Source: Bacillota bacterium (GTDB taxonomy: Bacteria; Bacillota; Clostridia; Acetivibrionales; DSM-1351). From it: a stretch of DNA of 64,000 nt. Positions 33,494-41,130 of this stretch are shown here, one piece after another (within the stretch, counting starts at the first letter, position 1; each line of letters opens with the position of its first letter). Both the position numbers and the translations under genes were made by a program. The DNA is taken from positions 758,811 through 822,810 of the forward strand of contig JAEYHZ010000014.1 in the NCBI GenBank assembly GCA_023409265.1. The letters run 5' to 3'. The notes beneath the pieces were generated by a model. The model was not told where the DNA came from. It saw nothing but the letters and a program-made list of their open reading frames with translations, and ran no database searches.

Positions 33494-33625
33494 ATGAAAT
33501 TTTTCCTGTTTAAAACTAAAAGGTAAATATAAAAGATCTCTCTTATCCGTATAGGAAAGGCGTAATGGCTTTTGGATTTTACATTATAAATTAAATGTCA
33601 GGTTGAAATTTATATTTCATAAATA

Positions 33626-34015
33626 TCAAATATACAACAAAGTTCTCAACTTTTTAATATAATTTCTGCTAACAGGAATTTGTACCTGAGTTGATTTCAA
33701 ATGCATCATATACGTTGAATTAAACCATGGGACTATTTTTTCAACACAATCCATATTGACAATATAACTTTTATGGCTTCTAAAGAAACCTCTTGTATAA
33801 AGTCTCCTCTCAAGCTCCTCAAGTGAACTCCGGCTTTCATATATATGGTTCTTTGTATGAACCATCACCTTTTTCTTAACCATAGTAAAGTACAATATTG
33901 TTGAAGTTTCCAGCAATATAATAGCATTTTCATTCCATACAGCGACCTTATTTATCAATTTATCCACATACTTTTGATCCTCAGCAATGTCGATAATCTG
34001 CTTAGTAGCTTCCAT
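33626..34015 (-). CDS. LytTR-domain DNA-binding protein
   Basis: The 129-residue protein is essentially one LytTR domain (residues about 30-128) with the motifs LETSTILYFTMVKKKVMVHT, LEELERRLYTRGFFRSHKSYIVNMD and QIPVSRNYIKKLR. There is no receiver domain, so it is a stand-alone regulator whose activation is not visible. A decayed copy of the same type of gene lies next to it at 34200-34484. Direct repeats in front of the csrA-like gene could be its sites. Confidence 0.85.
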   Translation of the reverse strand: MEATKQIIDIAEDQKYVDKLINKVAVWNENAIILLETSTILYFTMVKKKVMVHTKNHIYESRSSLEELERRLYTRGFFRSHKSYIVNMDCVEKIVPWFNSTYMMHLKSTQVQIPVSRNYIKKLRTLLYI

Positions 34016-34199
34016 ATTATCACTCCAAATAAAAAAATATTGAATAGTATTATCCGGTAGTTATATCGCTTATATTTTAGGTTAAATAAGGATTTGCGGA
34101 CGAAATAGAAAAAGATGGGCCTTAAATGCATATGAGACAGATAAGATGCATAAATTCATTAACCGGTTTTATTCATATTCAAAGAATCTCTTTTAATTT

Positions 34200-34484
34200 C
34201 TATTTATAAAACCAGGTTACAAGTATCTGAACATTTGATTGTACGAGTTTTTTGACAAATGTTGAATTAATCCATTAAGCTATCTTCTGTATATAGTCCG
34301 TATTAATTAGAAAACTCTTATGGCATCTGAAAAATCTTTCCATCAGGAAGTTGATGATAGAACGCTCAAGAAATATTTTGTTTTTCAATATGAGAATTGG
34401 ATAAATGGTGGGAGTGAAGAACCCTAGATTTTCAATGGTTTCCAGATAAATGTCGAGGAGAAGCGAGGATTCAAGAATGCTCAC
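34200..34484 (-). pseudogene. Decayed LytTR-domain gene
   Basis: The frame from 34484 ends FFRCHKSFLINTDYIQKIA and then stops with TAA at 34277-34275. The same frame continues directly after the stop as WINSTFVKKLVQSNVQILVT, which aligns with PWFNSTYMMHLKSTQVQIPV of the intact gene at 33626. An in-frame nonsense codon therefore interrupts the homology. The N-terminal part is poorly conserved and the C-terminal helix is lost. It abuts the tRNA terminator. Confidence 0.75.
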
Positions 34485-34536
34485 AGCATGTGACGTCGCC
34501 CTTACGAGTTCGAATCCTTATTCTTTTTTATATGGC

Positions 34537-34570
34537 AAAAAGCCTTTAGACTATTATCTAAAGGCTTTTT
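34537..34570 (-). terminator. Terminator of the tRNA-Ser pair
   Basis: AAAAAGCCTTTAGA pairs perfectly with TCTAAAGGCTTTTT around a six-base loop, four bases past the CCA end of tRNA-Ser(GCU). A strong stem with T run on the minus strand. Confidence 0.92.
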
Positions 34571-34573
34571 ACC

Positions 34574-34665
34574 TGGCGGAGAAGCGGGGATTCGAACCCC
34601 GGCTAGGATTACTCCTACTAACGGTTTAGCAAACCGTCCCCTTCGACCTGCTTGGGTACTTCTCC
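34574..34665 (-). tRNA. tRNA-Ser (anticodon GCU)
   Basis: The minus-strand sequence starts GGAGAAGTACCC and ends CTTCTCCG followed by an encoded CCA; the acceptor arms pair over seven bases. The anticodon stem-loop CGGTTTGCTAAACCG gives the anticodon GCU, and the long variable arm (TAGTAGGAGTAATCCTA) is typical of serine tRNAs. Confidence 0.97.
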
Positions 34666-34708
34666 ATTTATTTTAAGCTGACTCGCTAAGAGCCAGCTTA
34701 TATTCATT

Positions 34709-34799
34709 TGGCGGAGAGAGTGAGATTCGAACTCACGGTAGGCTCACACCTACGCCGGTTTTCAAGACCGGTGCCTTAAACCAACTCGACCATCTCTCC
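34709..34799 (-). tRNA. tRNA-Ser (anticodon UGA)
   Basis: The minus-strand sequence starts GGAGAGATGGTCGAG and ends CTCTCTCCG with encoded CCA. The anticodon stem-loop CCGGTCTTGAAAACCGG carries UGA. A long variable arm (GTAGGTGTGAGCCTAC) is present. It is transcribed ahead of tRNA-Ser(GCU), with 43 bases between them, and the two probably share one transcript. Confidence 0.97.
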
Positions 34800-34971
34800 A
34801 AGTTATCGCGTCAAGCGACGAACTTAATTTTACAATGAATCCGACTTTTTGTCAACACTTTAATTCCAGAAACTTTTTTAATAATCTTGTGTAAATATTA
34901 CCAATGGCGCATTTCAACTATTTGTGACGCCTAACGCAGAATTTTTAATTAATGTTAATTCCCCTTTTAAT

Positions 34972-35730
34972 TTACATTTTCTTACTTAGTGCTTTCATGT
35001 CTCTGGTAAATGAACTCTTTGGATAATTTACTAAAAATGAATCAATAATCTTCTTTGCTTCTGCATAGTTAGCTGTTTTGTAGTATGAATTGGCCATATA
35101 ATAGTATGCATCATCTATATAGTATTCATTCTTTTGTGAGAAATCAATAGCCCTTGTCAGACTTATTATCGCTTCAGTATAGTTTTTCTTTCTATAATTT
35201 TTATATCCTTCTCTATATAATAATTGTGATGCTTTAGCATAACTATTTGTAACCAGTTCATTATATAATTGCAATGCTTTGGGACTTAAATAAGATGTAT
35301 TTATATTAAATTTTAGCGCAACAGCACAGTTAATGTAGTCTTCGTTAATATACGCTGCCTGTGCGGTCATCAATAACTCTGAAGCACTTGCTTCATTATT
35401 ATATTTTGATTGAAGATCCGCACTTTTTTCTTCTTCTGTGGCCAGTTCCTGTTCAGATTCTACCAGTTTATTTCTTAAGGCTTCAATCTCCGTTTTCAGC
35501 CTTTTATTTTCTTTAACGGCACTGTTAAAATCGGTAACTGCATTTATTTTGGCCTTTTCCTGTGAAGAAAGTTTATTCTGGTACTCGCTGATATTATTTT
35601 GAAATTTGACCTGACTATATGCAGTCAAAAGCAAAACAATGAATGCACCGGTGAATAAAATCAACGCATACATCCATATCTGTTTTTTCTCATTTTTGCT
35701 TTCTTTATTATTTGTAAATTTAAGATTCAT
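34972..35730 (-). CDS. Membrane-anchored coiled-coil protein with TPR repeats
   Basis: The 252-residue protein has a short basic N-terminus, one membrane helix (IWMYALILFTGAFIVLLLTAY, about 19-39), a coiled coil (about 45-110, rich in K, E and L heptads) and at least two tetratricopeptide repeats near the C-terminus (YRKKNYTEAIISLTRAIDFS, YKTANYAEAKKIIDSFLVNYP). The tail would face the outside. The specific function is not recognisable; TPR proteins usually mediate protein contacts. Confidence 0.75.
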   Translation of the reverse strand: MNLKFTNNKESKNEKKQIWMYALILFTGAFIVLLLTAYSQVKFQNNISEYQNKLSSQEKAKINAVTDFNSAVKENKRLKTEIEALRNKLVESEQELATEEEKSADLQSKYNNEASASELLMTAQAAYINEDYINCAVALKFNINTSYLSPKALQLYNELVTNSYAKASQLLYREGYKNYRKKNYTEAIISLTRAIDFSQKNEYYIDDAYYYMANSYYKTANYAEAKKIIDSFLVNYPKSSFTRDMKALSKKM

Positions 35731-35779
35731 ATCTGATTTAGGCCTCCGTATGCCCGTGAGAGAGCATGCTTAACTATCT

Positions 35780-36313
35780 TTATACCTGGCTGGTATAGTT
35801 TCTCTCTACATTTGTTTTTTTCGCAATATCTATTGCCTGTATTTCTTCAGCAGAAAGTGTATATTTTGATTTACCTGATGATACGGGTTTAGCATAAGTT
35901 GAAGAACTATCCCGAGCATAAATTCCACTTAAAACTATACCTGAATCATTATTATCAAGTAGCGCTATGGAAAAACTCAGGTCGCTTCCAACGTTATCAA
36001 AAGCATTAAATCTTACTATTCCTACTTTCTGAACACATTGGAGAAGAGTTCTTTCTATTTCATTGATTTTTACTTCAATATCTCTGTTCTTAGCATTAAC
36101 CGAATTAACACTCTCAAGACATTTTTCCAAAAGCTCTTCCATATTTCTATCGCTCAAGCCATTCATAAATCTGTTATATTTTGTCCTGATCCTGTTAGTC
36201 TTTTTTATATTGGCAAAAAGTAAAAGACAGTTTGTTATTATAAAAAAGAAACAGATTGCGAATAAAACTAAAATCTCAAATTTTAAATTTAATATATTAT
36301 TAATAAAATCCAT
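35780..36313 (-). CDS. DUF4446 family protein
   Basis: The 177-residue product has a membrane helix at its N-terminus (ILVLFAICFFFIITNCLLLF), a coiled linker, and the DUF4446 core VGIVRFNAFDNVGSDLSFSIALLDNNDSGIVLSGIYARD, which is highly conserved. The family usually stands next to parAB in clostridia, as here, but its role is unknown. The ATG at 36313 follows AAGGAG at 10 bases; more upstream ATGs lack a site. Confidence 0.85.
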   Translation of the reverse strand: MDFINNILNLKFEILVLFAICFFFIITNCLLLFANIKKTNRIRTKYNRFMNGLSDRNMEELLEKCLESVNSVNAKNRDIEVKINEIERTLLQCVQKVGIVRFNAFDNVGSDLSFSIALLDNNDSGIVLSGIYARDSSSTYAKPVSSGKSKYTLSAEEIQAIDIAKKTNVERNYTSQV

Positions 36314-36478
36314 TTTCTTAAAACTCCTTATACATTTGATCCACAAATATATGATTTTCAAAACACATTAGTTTATTTGTCCAAAATTTAGCTTTAGAGG
36401 ATATTTTTATTTTTCTATATTAATATCCCTACCACTATTTAAAAAACCGCTTAAAAATGATTTTAGAGGGTCGTTTTT

Positions 36479-37324
36479 TTAGTGACTCTTGTAAAAAAAT
36501 TCTAATAAGCGCTCTAGCTCATCATTAGAATAATACTCTATAGTGATTTTACCTTTGTTATTATTTGCCTGTAACTTTACCTTTGTTCCTAATATACTTT
36601 TTAGTTTATCTTCCACAAACTTAAAATCAGGATTATCATTAATAATCTTTTTCTTATCACTTTTATTTTGAAACAATCTTTTTATATAATTTTCTGTTTC
36701 TCTAACGCTCAATTTATTTTCTATAATATAATCTGCTGCTTTTAACTGTAAACCAGGGTCCTGTATAATAACCAGAGTTCGGGCATGTCCACTTGTTAAA
36801 TCTCCACTGACTATGAACTTTTTAACCTCTTCACAAAGACCGAGTAGTCTAAGCGAGTTTGCAATAGCAGGTCTGCTTCTGCCAATAGTTTCTGCTATCT
36901 GCTCCTGGGTCATATTGTATTCATTCATTAAATTGAGAAAAGCATCTGCCTCTTCTATTGGGTTTAAATCCTCTCTCTGAAGGTTTTCAATTAATGCTAC
37001 TTCCATAACCTGTTTGTTGGTAAATTCCTTTATTAATGCAGGAACTTTACTCAGGCCCGCCAGTTTTGCAGCACGCCATCTTCTCTCACCAGCAATTATG
37101 GTATATATGCTATTATCCTTTTTTACAATGATGGGCTGAATAATTCCATGTTGCTTAATTGATTCTGCCAGTTGGACAAGTTTTTCATCATCAAAGTATT
37201 TACGAGGCTGACCGGCATTGGGTTCAATCTCATTTATTCTTATTTCTATAACACCTGACTCTTCTTCAAGTGCTTCATTTGATATCAGAGCACCCAGCCC
37301 CTTACCCAAACCCTTTTTCACCAT
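36479..37324 (-). CDS. parB: Chromosome-partitioning protein ParB (Spo0J)
   Basis: The 281-residue DNA-binding CTPase starts MVKKGLGKGLGALIS, has the ParB nuclease-like domain with AGERRWRAAKLAGL and LIENLQREDLNPIEEA, and a helix-turn-helix (MTQEQIAETIGRSRPAIANSLRLL). It binds parS and loads condensin at the origin. It follows parA by only three bases. Two perfect parS sites lie at 38210 and 41025. Confidence 0.97.
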   Translation of the reverse strand: MVKKGLGKGLGALISNEALEEESGVIEIRINEIEPNAGQPRKYFDDEKLVQLAESIKQHGIIQPIIVKKDNSIYTIIAGERRWRAAKLAGLSKVPALIKEFTNKQVMEVALIENLQREDLNPIEEADAFLNLMNEYNMTQEQIAETIGRSRPAIANSLRLLGLCEEVKKFIVSGDLTSGHARTLVIIQDPGLQLKAADYIIENKLSVRETENYIKRLFQNKSDKKKIINDNPDFKFVEDKLKSILGTKVKLQANNNKGKITIEYYSNDELERLLEFFYKSH

Positions 37325-37327
37325 ACT

Positions 37328-38101
37328 CTATACCACCTCTTCAGAATACTCAATTACTTCTTCTGCCAATTCTATATAACATTCTGCACCTTTGGACTTT
37401 TCATCATATAATATTATTGGTAGTCCAAAGCTGGGAGCTTCACTTAATCTAACATTTCTAGGGATAACCGTTCTATATACTTTATTTCTAAAGTATTTCT
37501 TTACTTCCTCTACAACCTGTATAGATAAATTAGTCCTTGCATCAAACATTGTGAGAACAACACCTTCAACATCTAATTCTGGGTTTAAATGTTTCTGTAC
37601 AAGCTTTACAGTGTTCATTAACTGGCTTAACCCTTCCAAAGCATAATATTCGCATTGGATCGGAACCAATATTGTATCTGCTGCAGTTAAGGAATTTAAT
37701 GTGAGAAGTCCTAACGACGGTGGGCAGTCAATGATTATAAAATCATATTCTTTCTTTATGTAATACAAGGCTGCTTTTAATCTGTTTTCTCTTGAAATTA
37801 CAGAAACCAGTTCAACTTCAGCTCCAGCCAATTGTATATTGGAAGGACAAAGCATCAGGTTATCTATACATGTTTTTACTAATGTGTTTTCAATCGCTTC
37901 ATCATTAATAATTACATCATACACAGATTGTTTTATGGATTTTTTATCAACTCCAAGTCCGCTAGTTGTATTACCTTGTGGATCTATATCGATAACTAAA
38001 ACTTTCTTACCCTTATGTGCCAGACAAGCACTAAGATTAACTGAAGTTGTAGTCTTTCCCACTCCACCTTTTTGATTAGCAATGGCTATTATCTTTGCCA
38101 A
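37328..38101 (-). CDS. parA: Chromosome-partitioning ATPase ParA (Soj)
   Basis: The 257-residue ATPase has the deviant Walker A KGGVGKTTTSVNL in MAKIIAIANQKGGVGKTT, and IIIDCPPSLGLLTLNSL as the Walker B region. It works with ParB at parS for origin segregation and, in Bacillus, also controls DnaA. The gene lies about 100 bases from a parS site in its own upstream region. Confidence 0.97.
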   Translation of the reverse strand: MAKIIAIANQKGGVGKTTTSVNLSACLAHKGKKVLVIDIDPQGNTTSGLGVDKKSIKQSVYDVIINDEAIENTLVKTCIDNLMLCPSNIQLAGAEVELVSVISRENRLKAALYYIKKEYDFIIIDCPPSLGLLTLNSLTAADTILVPIQCEYYALEGLSQLMNTVKLVQKHLNPELDVEGVVLTMFDARTNLSIQVVEEVKKYFRNKVYRTVIPRNVRLSEAPSFGLPIILYDEKSKGAECYIELAEEVIEYSEEVV

Positions 38102-38979
38102 AAAAATCTCACTCCTTATTGAGTAAATTGGTTTTTACCCATCAGTCTCCATTTGAAAATTATATCATAGGGGAAATAATAATACAAAGAATTTAATCGA
38201 ATTGTAAAATGTTTCACGTGAAACATTCATCATTTCACGCGATAATAGTCGTAAAGTGTATATTTCTTTATCATTTTGCTTAATCTCTATTACAAACATC
38301 TAAAGCTTATTTAAAAAATATGGTTTTTATCTTTACAACTTAAAAACTATTCCAGTTTAAATTCTAACTGCAGCTAATATTATAATTATATTTATTAATT
38401 GAAATTTAATTTTACTCATTTCCCATCTTATTATTACCTAACATTAATTATCATTTTGTGATTTAAATTGAAGATGAATATATCTTTGACTATATTTTCT
38501 AATTTCCCTTTTTATTAACTGACAATTGATGTATTTTAAAAACTCTTATAAAATCTTTTTTATTATTTTCAGAAAAATATTATTAATTACCTTGAGTAGA
38601 TGCAGCTTACCCGAAGCTGGTTTAATTAGTATATTATAAAACTAATTTTTGATTAAAACATAAATAAATATATAACCTTGAAGGCTGGTTGAAATAGATA
38701 TAGAACCAGATACCTGTTTACCTGGTATGCAGGAAACCTCATACTGCTTTGCCAGAAGAGTTAACATTAATTCACTAATAGAATCTTTAGTTGATAATTC
38801 TAAGAAGCTGTTAGGACTTGCAAATAGCCATTATTATTATAAAGGCTTTTAATGTAAAAGATAAATCATTTGTAAAATTTCTAAATAAGTTAAAAAAACT
38901 TATCCTTTACCTACAGTCAATTAAAATGTCTAAAAAAAGCTTGCTAATTTATAACAATATTTTACTAATTAAGTGTGAA
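38102..38979. other. AT-rich intergenic region holding parS
   Basis: No intact gene fits. Besides the parS at 38210-38225 there is a weak second copy (TTTCACGCGA, near 38234), a hairpin AGCTTacccgAAGCT near 38603, and an open stretch of 56 codons at 38682-38852 without a convincing start, described in the findings. Confidence 0.55.
38210..38225. promoter_or_regulatory. parS site 1
   Basis: TGTTTCACGTGAAACA is a perfect 16-bp parS palindrome, located 109 bases upstream of the parA start. It is the binding site of ParB and is probably also where ParB represses its own operon. Confidence 0.97.
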
Positions 38980-39675
38980 TTATAAAAACATTTCTTCACC
39001 AATAGATAAAACTTTTACAGCCATACCGTTGTACTCTAATTCTCTCTTGAATCGATAAGGATCTGATTCAAGATGATGAATAGGGATTGTTATTCCGGCA
39101 TTTATAATACGCGCTGCTTGCACGGCCTCTTCCAGACTCATGGTAAATGTACCGCCAATAGGAAGAAATGCAATATCTATATTTTTTAACTTATTCATTT
39201 CAGGTATTAAATCAGTATCACCTGCAAAATATATATTCCTATTTTCAACTGTAAGTACATATCCGACACATGAGCCCTTCTTGTGGACTTTTTTAGTTGA
39301 ACTTCCCTGTTCAGTGTTATAAGCGAAGGTTGTTTTTATAATAATATCATCTAATAAATATGAGTTATCAGGCCTGACTAATCTAAATTTAATATTTATA
39401 TCGCTTTCAATTTTATCCGGTGCAAATACAGAGGTTTCTGAGTGTAATAGTCTATTAATAGTCTCTTTCTTACAATGATCCCGGTGTATATGCGAAATTA
39501 AAATCAGATCTGCACTTTCAAGCATTTCCGGAAGAATATCATCTTCTTTATCTGAAAATATCACCTTACTTTTTAATTTTTTATAGTATGTAGACATATA
39601 GGAAGGATCAAAGTATATAATGTATTTATCTGTCTTGATTTGAACCCATGAACGTGGAAACCATTTAATTCTCAT
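38980..39675 (-). CDS. MBL-fold metallo-hydrolase (UlaG-like)
   Basis: The 231-residue protein has the metallo-beta-lactamase metal motif SHIHRDHC and the later histidine/aspartate positions YFAGDTDLIPEM, LPIGGTFTMS and PIHHLESDP, as in the UlaG-like group. The start is placed at the ATG at 39675, five bases after GGAGG. The segment upstream, still in frame (MAAMRLMEV), is part of a shared leader and not family sequence. The substrate is unknown. Confidence 0.85.
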   Translation of the reverse strand: MRIKWFPRSWVQIKTDKYIIYFDPSYMSTYYKKLKSKVIFSDKEDDILPEMLESADLILISHIHRDHCKKETINRLLHSETSVFAPDKIESDINIKFRLVRPDNSYLLDDIIIKTTFAYNTEQGSSTKKVHKKGSCVGYVLTVENRNIYFAGDTDLIPEMNKLKNIDIAFLPIGGTFTMSLEEAVQAARIINAGITIPIHHLESDPYRFKRELEYNGMAVKVLSIGEEMFL

Positions 39676-40119
39676 AAAAACCTCCATGAGCCGCATAGCG
39701 GCCATAAAAATTGATGAAGTTATTCAAATCCGCTGTAACGCCAATATAGGAGGTTATTTAGTCATGTGCGGTTTTCATAGTAATAGATTAAATTTATTAT
39801 TTCAATAACGCATATTGATACTTTGAATATGTCGCGCAGACCTAATTTCATAGGTTAACTTTGAAGACAAGTGTAAGTGATGTCTTTCAAACTAACCACC
39901 TCTATGCGGGTTAACTTTTATTTTTTCTTTTATTAAGCTCATTACAATCACTATAAAGATTAATTTTTACATATTATTTCGGAAATTAGGTAAAATTTTT
40001 GTTAGAGAGCTTGCATCCTCAATAAATATCTGTAAAATCAGCAACATATGATAGGCATTAAAATATTGCCCTTGGCTTTAAATTAAACTGTATCAAATTA
40101 ATTTTATGTCTTTGTTAAT
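39676..40119. other. Intergenic region with leader of the MBL-fold gene
   Basis: No coding frame is visible. It contains a long hairpin at 39853-39897, GGTTAACTTTGAAGACA with TGTCTTTCAAACTAACC around an 11-base loop. The right half is plain A/T-rich sequence. The hairpin may end the transcript of the nucleotidyltransferase-like gene, but lacks an adjacent T run on the minus strand. Confidence 0.5.
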
Positions 40120-40926
40120 CTACACTAATTCTGATAACTCATTAATCAGACTAAGAAATAGTTTATATGAGTCTTTAAGCCCCGACTCAAATCCTCCAAG
40201 TCGTATTATCTCAAGTAGCGTTTCTCTGCAGTTATTTGGTTTTTTTTCGAACTTGCTAATGAAATTCAATGATCTCTTTCTGCTTGGAAAATAAGTTTTA
40301 TTAATAGCAAAGGCAACCTGAAGAAAATGATCAAGAGCTATATCAAGTGCAAAGTGATAGAATAAAACATCTTTTCTATAAACTGCTCGTTCCATATCCT
40401 CTATATCTGAAAGTTTATCCATATGATATTTAATTATTTTTTTTGAAAGAGTTTCCGGATATGTACTTAACTTATCTTTTAAGCTTTTAAGGAATTCATT
40501 ATCATCATATAATATATTAATTTTTTCAAGCATTGCTATCCGACCTATAGGATAGTAATAATTATCTATTTTATCAGGAAATTCTCCATTTAAAATTTGA
40601 CAAACATTCTTCTCGGTGTCTGAGTTTTTAAAGAACATGAGCCAGGTTTCCACTCCGTTTATTTCAATATAATCACCTGTTCCCCAGTTTCCTCCCTCAA
40701 ATATATTCAACTTAACATTACAGATGTCGGGATCCATGCTAGAAAGAATTGTGTTTCTCGTTTCAAATCCCGGTATTTCATCACAATATATGAAAATATC
40801 AATATCTCCTTCACCAGCAGCAGGTAGTGGATTAACAGTTCCACTAATACCTATTGACTTTACTTCAGCAACTGAAGAAACTTTATTTACAATTGACTCA
40901 AGAATTCTCTCACTACTTTTGTACAT
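40120..40926 (-). CDS. Nucleotidyltransferase-fold protein
   Basis: The 268-residue protein has the polymerase-beta-like nucleotidyltransferase pattern: ISGTVNPLPAAGEGDIDIFIYC, with the GxG...DxD acidic pair near residue 45. The rest is helical and resembles DUF4037-like or kanamycin-nucleotidyltransferase-like proteins, with no family I can name. I place the start at the ATG at 40926 with a weak ACGGGTG site; an in-frame TTG at 40950 is possible. Confidence 0.7.
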   Translation of the reverse strand: MYKSSERILESIVNKVSSVAEVKSIGISGTVNPLPAAGEGDIDIFIYCDEIPGFETRNTILSSMDPDICNVKLNIFEGGNWGTGDYIEINGVETWLMFFKNSDTEKNVCQILNGEFPDKIDNYYYPIGRIAMLEKINILYDDNEFLKSLKDKLSTYPETLSKKIIKYHMDKLSDIEDMERAVYRKDVLFYHFALDIALDHFLQVAFAINKTYFPSRKRSLNFISKFEKKPNNCRETLLEIIRLGGFESGLKDSYKLFLSLINELSELV

Positions 40927-41024
40927 ATACACCCGTCTTTCTATTTTCAATACGTCATTAACTTACATTTACTACTTTACAGATTATCTTTCTCATAGTT
41001 TATCAAATAAGTTATATATTAAAA

Positions 41025-41040
41025 TGTTTCACGTGAAACA
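41025..41040. promoter_or_regulatory. parS site 2
   Basis: A second perfect TGTTTCACGTGAAACA, between gyrB and the nucleotidyltransferase-like gene, 2.8 kb from parS site 1 and nearer to the origin. Two sites allow ParB spreading over this arm. Confidence 0.97.
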
Positions 41041-41049
41041 AAATAAATA

Positions 41050-41100
41050 AAAACCTATATCATTTTATTGAGTGAGTCATAGTTATGATATAGGCTTTTT
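41050..41100 (-). terminator. Terminator of the dnaA-gyrB gene group
   Basis: On the minus strand AAAAAGCCTATATCATAACT and the distal AGTTATGATATAGG-like arms (CCTATATCAT/ATGATATAGG perfect 10 bp) enclose a 22-base loop and end in a T run. It lies 31 bases past gyrB and just before parS site 2. Confidence 0.8.
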
Positions 41101-41130
41101 AATAAATTAAAATGTCATCTCTATAATATT

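Noticed and set aside
34500..34525. tRNA-like T-loop GAGTTCGAATCC near the tRNA-Ser genes
   Set aside because: The flanking bases do not pair into a T stem and no acceptor or anticodon arm is found on either strand.
39706..40119. T-box or other known riboswitch upstream of the MBL-fold gene
   Set aside because: A hairpin is present, but no T-box core or other known conserved element could be recognised.
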